From positions 1 to 8,898 of the forward strand of contig JAKBCT010000030.1 of NCBI GenBank assembly GCA_021807655.1: DNA of 8,898 bases, written 5' to 3'. The stretch is from Actinomycetes bacterium (GTDB lineage Bacteria > Actinomycetota > Acidimicrobiia > Acidimicrobiales > RAAP-2). The notes under the pieces are model-generated. The model worked only from the letters and a program-made list of their open reading frames with translations. It was not told where the DNA came from and did no database searches. Each line of letters starts with the position of its first letter. The stretch's first letter is position 1. The translations under genes and the position numbers were made by a program. Of the stretch, positions 6,012-8,898 are shown piece after piece.

Positions 6012-6961
6012 GACTGCCTACTTTCCGTGAGTGGTGACGCGGTCTCGTCTTCGTCGAGTCCGTGTCCGTGATAGTCGACGCTCTCGCGAGTCATCTCCAT
6101 GAAGGCCTCTTCGAGCGAGGCCATCTGGGGCGAGAGCTCGTAGAGGAATATCCCGGCGTTGCCGCACGTGACGCCGATCTGTTCCGCCGACAGATTGCTC
6201 ACCGCGAGCGAGCCATCTGCGTCGCGCGTCACCTGGGCGCCCTGGACCCGTAAAAGCCCTTCGAGCTCGTCGACCCGCGGCGTGCGCACGCGCACGTATT
6301 GACCGGCGTTGGTCGTGATGAAGTCGCTCACCGAGCCGGTGGAGATCAGCCGCCCGCGCCCGATCACGACGAGGTGATCGGCGGTGAGGGCCATCTCACT
6401 CATCAGGTGGCTCGAGACAAAGACCGTGCGACCCTCGTTGGCCAACCCCTTCAGGAGATTGCGCACCCACAGGATGCCTTCGGGATCGAGCCCGTTGATC
6501 GGTTCGTCGAACAACAGCGTGCCCGGGTCACCGAGCAAGGCCGCGGCGATGCCCAGTCGTTGACCCATACCCAGCGAGAATTTGCCGACGCGCTGACTCG
6601 CGACCTGCGAGAGCCCGACGAGTTCGATGACTTCGTGAACGCGCCGCCGCGGTATGTCGTTCGTCTGAGCGAGGTACCAGAGATGGTTAAAGGCCGTGCG
6701 CCCGGGGTGGATCGCCTTGGCCTCCAGCAGCGCACCGACCTCGCGCAGCGGTTGGGCGAGGTCGCGGTAGGCCGTGCCGTTGATCACCGCTTCGCCACGT
6801 TCGGCGCGGTCCAGACCCGTGATGATGCGCATCGTCGTTGACTTGCCCGAACCGTTCGGACCGAGGAATCCGGTGACCACCCCGGTGGGAACTTCGAAGG
6901 TCAGGTCGTCAACCGCCACCGTTTCCTGGTAACGCTTCGTTACACCACGCACGTCAATCAC
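6008..6961 (-). CDS. ABC transporter ATP-binding protein
   Basis: A 317-residue ATPase that powers the ABC-2 permease encoded next to it. Motifs from GTG 6961 are Walker A 'GPNGSGKST' (34-42), a Q-loop position occupied by Glu ('GALLEAK', E80) as is usual in this BcrA-like group, signature 'SLGMGQ' (129-134), Walker B 'LLFDEP' (149-154), D-loop 'NGLDP' (156-160) and switch H185 ('SSH'). About 100 residues follow the nucleotide-binding domain, as in drug or peptide exporter ATPases. An ATG at 6997 would add 12 residues but has no ribosome binding site. GTG 6961 has GAGGAG five bases upstream (- strand, 6967-6972) and gives the family-typical N-terminus 'IDVRGVTKRYQE', so I chose it. It is divergent from the two-component system, which probably controls it. 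Confidence 0.95.
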   Translation of the reverse strand: MIDVRGVTKRYQETVAVDDLTFEVPTGVVTGFLGPNGSGKSTTMRIITGLDRAERGEAVINGTAYRDLAQPLREVGALLEAKAIHPGRTAFNHLWYLAQTNDIPRRRVHEVIELVGLSQVASQRVGKFSLGMGQRLGIAAALLGDPGTLLFDEPINGLDPEGILWVRNLLKGLANEGRTVFVSSHLMSEMALTADHLVVIGRGRLISTGSVSDFITTNAGQYVRVRTPRVDELEGLLRVQGAQVTRDADGSLAVSNLSAEQIGVTCGNAGIFLYELSPQMASLEEAFMEMTRESVDYHGHGLDEDETASPLTESRQS

Positions 6962-7164
6962 GTTCGCTCCTCTTCGTTGGGCCACACCGAGTCCCATCCA
7001 GTGTCGCGCGGACCTCGAGTCGTTCTCTTAGTCGCGCGGCCATACCTGGCTCATCCCAGAGGATGAAGGCGCGCCGGCTCGACCCCGGGGCCTCATCCCT
7101 GCGACGCAGACGCCCGCACCGCGAGATGGATGCGCCGGGGACGCCGAGTCGGTAGCGTCGAATC
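6962..7164. promoter_or_regulatory. divergent control region with CATCC/GGATG motifs
   Basis: This 203-base region separates the exporter operon (- strand) from the two-component system (+ strand). CATCC or its complement GGATG occurs five times: 6995-6999, 7052-7056, 7061-7065, 7094-7098 and 7128-7132. Two of these form the inverted repeat TCATCCcagaGGATGA at 7051-7066, and CTCATCCC recurs at 7050 and 7092, 42 bases apart (about four helical turns). This is a plausible operator for the adjacent NarL-type regulator. No clear promoter was found for the exporter. Confidence 0.4.
7153..7158 (+). promoter_or_regulatory. candidate -10 for a leaderless kinase transcript
   Basis: TAGCGT matches the TANNNT -10 pattern and lies six bases before the kinase GTG at 7165. 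No Shine-Dalgarno sequence is present between them. This spacing would place transcription start on or next to the start codon, as in leaderless actinobacterial mRNAs. No good -35 is seen. Confidence 0.35.
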
Positions 7165-8388
7165 GTGACACCCTCGACGAGCGCCGTTGACGTGGCCGGC
7201 GCGCCCTGGCTCGAGCGAATCTCTCCGCGCCAGTGGGTCGGCATTGACATCGTCGTCGCGGGATTCTTCTCCATCGGCTTCGTCGTGCACTTCTTCCTGC
7301 TCCCCCACATCGGTCACGACCACTCGATCGTCGCGAACCGCTGGGCGGTCGGGCCCCTGTTCCTCGCCGCCGCCATCCCCATCGCCTGGCGACGCGTCTC
7401 GCCGATGTCGGCCATGGTCATCGTGGGCAGCGCCACGGTCGCGACCACCGTCCTCGGCCACTCCTTGGCTCCGGCGCCTCTCCTCGCGTTCCCGCTCTAC
7501 ACGGTCGCGACCACCAGCTCACGACGCGAGTCACTCGCCACGCTGATCGTCGTCGAGGGCGCAATCCTGGTAGCGCTGGCCATCGCGGCTTCGTTCCACC
7601 GGGCCCAGGGCGACGTGACCTTCAACGTCTTGCTCGCCCTCGCGACCTGGTTCATCGGCGACAGCATCCGGACACGTCGCGTCTTTCGACGAGCCATCGC
7701 CGAACAGAACGTCGAGCGCCAACGACAAGAGATCGACCAAGCCCATCGGGCGATCATCGAGGAGCGCCTGGAAATCGCCCGAGAACTCCACGACATCCTC
7801 GCGCACAGCCTCAGCGTGATCGCGATCCAGGCCGGCGTCGGCCGCCACGTGATGGACCAGCAGCCCGATGAGGCGCGACAGGCCCTGGCCACCGTCGAAC
7901 AGACGAGTCGCCAGTCCCTGGACGAACTGCGCCGCGTCATCACGGTGCTGCGGCGAACGAACACGGGCGCTGGCGCCCCCGCTCACGCGCCCACGCCGAA
8001 TCTCTCGGACCTCGAGGAGCTGATCGATCGCGTGCGCGCCACGGGGGTGTCGGTCACGCTGGGTGTCGACGGCACGCCGTCCAGCCTCCCGCTCGGCCTC
8101 GAACTGTCCATCTATCGAATCGTCCAGGAGGCCCTCACCAATGTCGTCAAACACGCCGACGGCGCGGACACGCGGATCCAGATTCGATTCGCGCACGGCG
8201 ACGTGAGCGTCACCGTGGTGAACGAGGCCGGCGCGCGGATCCACGCGCCCGCGGTGAGCGGGACGACCCACGGGCTGATCGGGATGCGCGAACGAGCACT
8301 CGCCTTCGGCGGCTCCCTCGACGCGGCACCGCGCCCCGACGGTGGCTTCGAAGTCCACGCCGTCCTGCGAACGCTCGGCGAGTCATGA
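7165..8388 (+). CDS. NarL-family sensor histidine kinase
   Basis: A 407-residue membrane sensor kinase. The N-terminal half carries about six hydrophobic segments (between residues 24 and 167) with little periplasmic sequence, so it probably senses a signal in or near the membrane. A coiled stretch (about 180-200) leads to the HisKA_3 dimerisation domain, with phospho-acceptor H209 in 'RELHDILAHSLSVIAIQ'. The HATPase domain follows, with N326 and H330 in 'QEALTNVVKHA' and G-box 'GLIGMRERA' (370-378). The D-box is 'VVNEAG' in place of the usual DDG-type motif, a variation often met in this family. GTG 7165 lacks a ribosome binding site, and GTG 7192 is an alternative. Its TGA overlaps the regulator ATG (ATGA, 8385-8388), so the two proteins are almost surely partners. 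Opposite orientation to the ABC exporter suggests that the exporter is its regulatory target. Confidence 0.93.
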   Translation: MTPSTSAVDVAGAPWLERISPRQWVGIDIVVAGFFSIGFVVHFFLLPHIGHDHSIVANRWAVGPLFLAAAIPIAWRRVSPMSAMVIVGSATVATTVLGHSLAPAPLLAFPLYTVATTSSRRESLATLIVVEGAILVALAIAASFHRAQGDVTFNVLLALATWFIGDSIRTRRVFRRAIAEQNVERQRQEIDQAHRAIIEERLEIARELHDILAHSLSVIAIQAGVGRHVMDQQPDEARQALATVEQTSRQSLDELRRVITVLRRTNTGAGAPAHAPTPNLSDLEELIDRVRATGVSVTLGVDGTPSSLPLGLELSIYRIVQEALTNVVKHADGADTRIQIRFAHGDVSVTVVNEAGARIHAPAVSGTTHGLIGMRERALAFGGSLDAAPRPDGGFEVHAVLRTLGES

Positions 8389-8898
8389 CCATCCGCGTCG
8401 TCATCGTCGACGATCAGGCCCTCGTGCGCGCCGGTTTCGAGGTGCTCGTGAACTCGGCGCCAGACCTCGAGGTCGTCGGCGTGGCCCACAACGGCGCCGA
8501 GGCGGTCTCCGTCGTCGCCCAGACCAACCCCAACGTCGTGGTCATGGACGTACGCATGCCGACGATGAATGGCATCGAGGCGACCCGACTCATCACCAGC
8601 AGTCCGTCACGACGTCGGACCCACATTTTGATGCTCACCACGTTTGACCTCGACGAGTACGTCTTCGAGGCGCTGCGCGCCGGTGCGAGCGGCTTCCTCC
8701 TGAAAGACACACCGCCCGAGGAGCTGCTCAACGCTATCCGCGTGATTGCGGCCGGCGACGCCCTCCTCGCGCCGAGCGTGACCCGCCGGCTCATCGCAGA
8801 ATTCGCCAGTCGACCCGCCGTACGTGCCCCGACGTCGCTCGTCGATCGACTAACGAGCCGAGAACACGACGTCTTGATCGCGATCGCCCATGGGTCGT
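8385..8898 (+). CDS. NarL/FixJ response regulator (3' end beyond window)
   Basis: The first 171 codons of a LuxR-type response regulator, cut by the window end. The receiver domain (1 to about 120) has acidic residues D9 and D10, phospho-acceptor D55 ('VVMDVRMP'), T85 ('MLTTFD') and K107 ('FLLKDTPP'), so phosphorylation by the kinase looks intact. After a linker the DNA-binding domain begins with 'LTSREHDVLIAIAHG' (from about 156), the usual opening of a LuxR helix-turn-helix; about 50 more residues are expected past base 8898. Translation starts at the ATG that overlaps the kinase stop. It probably binds the divergent region upstream of the kinase and switches the ABC exporter operon. Confidence 0.95.
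   Translation, partial: MTIRVVIVDDQALVRAGFEVLVNSAPDLEVVGVAHNGAEAVSVVAQTNPNVVVMDVRMPTMNGIEATRLITSSPSRRRTHILMLTTFDLDEYVFEALRAGASGFLLKDTPPEELLNAIRVIAAGDALLAPSVTRRLIAEFASRPAVRAPTSLVDRLTSREHDVLIAIAHGS

Noticed and set aside
6299..6841. 180-codon + strand frame opposite the ABC ATPase
   Set aside because: Antisense to Walker A, signature and Walker B motifs; no domain of its own.
7531..8358. 275-codon - strand frame opposite the histidine kinase
   Set aside because: Shadow of the kinase catalytic domains; no ribosome binding site or family motif.
1..8898. CRISPR array, insertion sequence or defence island
   Set aside because: No regularly spaced repeats, no transposase and no nuclease/toxin set was seen; the DnaQ-like exonuclease lies on the chromosomal side of the tRNA and has no partner.

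Overview
The window is high-GC bacterial DNA of actinobacterial character. Many start codons are GTG, several genes have strong GAGGAG-type ribosome binding sites, and the kinase/regulator plus ABC-2 exporter set is of a kind common in Actinomycetota. An Acidimicrobiia-like relative is possible, but the sequence does not settle the taxon. Everything here is assigned from sequence motifs alone.

Left part (1 to about 1865): the end of an integrated mobile element. It holds a stretch of about 300 bases without a gene but with a strong hairpin, an excisionase-like DNA-binding gene (+ strand), and a tyrosine integrase (- strand) whose stop codon interlocks with that of the excisionase-like gene. 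The integrase start lies just beyond the 3' end of a complete tRNA-Val(GAC) gene (1866-1942, - strand), the classic arrangement for an element inserted into a tRNA 3' end. The rest of the element would lie left of base 1, so its cargo is not visible. Two perfect 10-bp direct repeats between integrase and tRNA are good candidates for integrase arm-binding sites.

Middle part (1866 to 5096): host chromosome. After the tRNA come a DEDDh 3'-5' exonuclease of the DnaQ/epsilon type (- strand), a divergent 12-TM APC-superfamily amino acid permease (+ strand), and an SDR oxidoreductase (- strand). Permease and SDR meet tail to tail with their stop codons directly adjacent.

Right part (5181 to 8898): a sensory and export module. 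An ABC ATPase and its ABC-2 type permease overlap by ATGA on the - strand. Across a divergent control region of about 200 bases lie a NarL-family histidine kinase and its response regulator on the + strand, again overlapping by ATGA; the regulator runs off the window. The probable logic is that the kinase senses an envelope or drug signal, the regulator is phosphorylated, and the divergent exporter is induced. The shared intergenic region holds five CATCC/GGATG motifs that could be the operator.

No CRISPR array, insertion sequence, rRNA or recognisable defence system is visible. The least ordinary part is the integrase/excisionase-like/tRNA junction.
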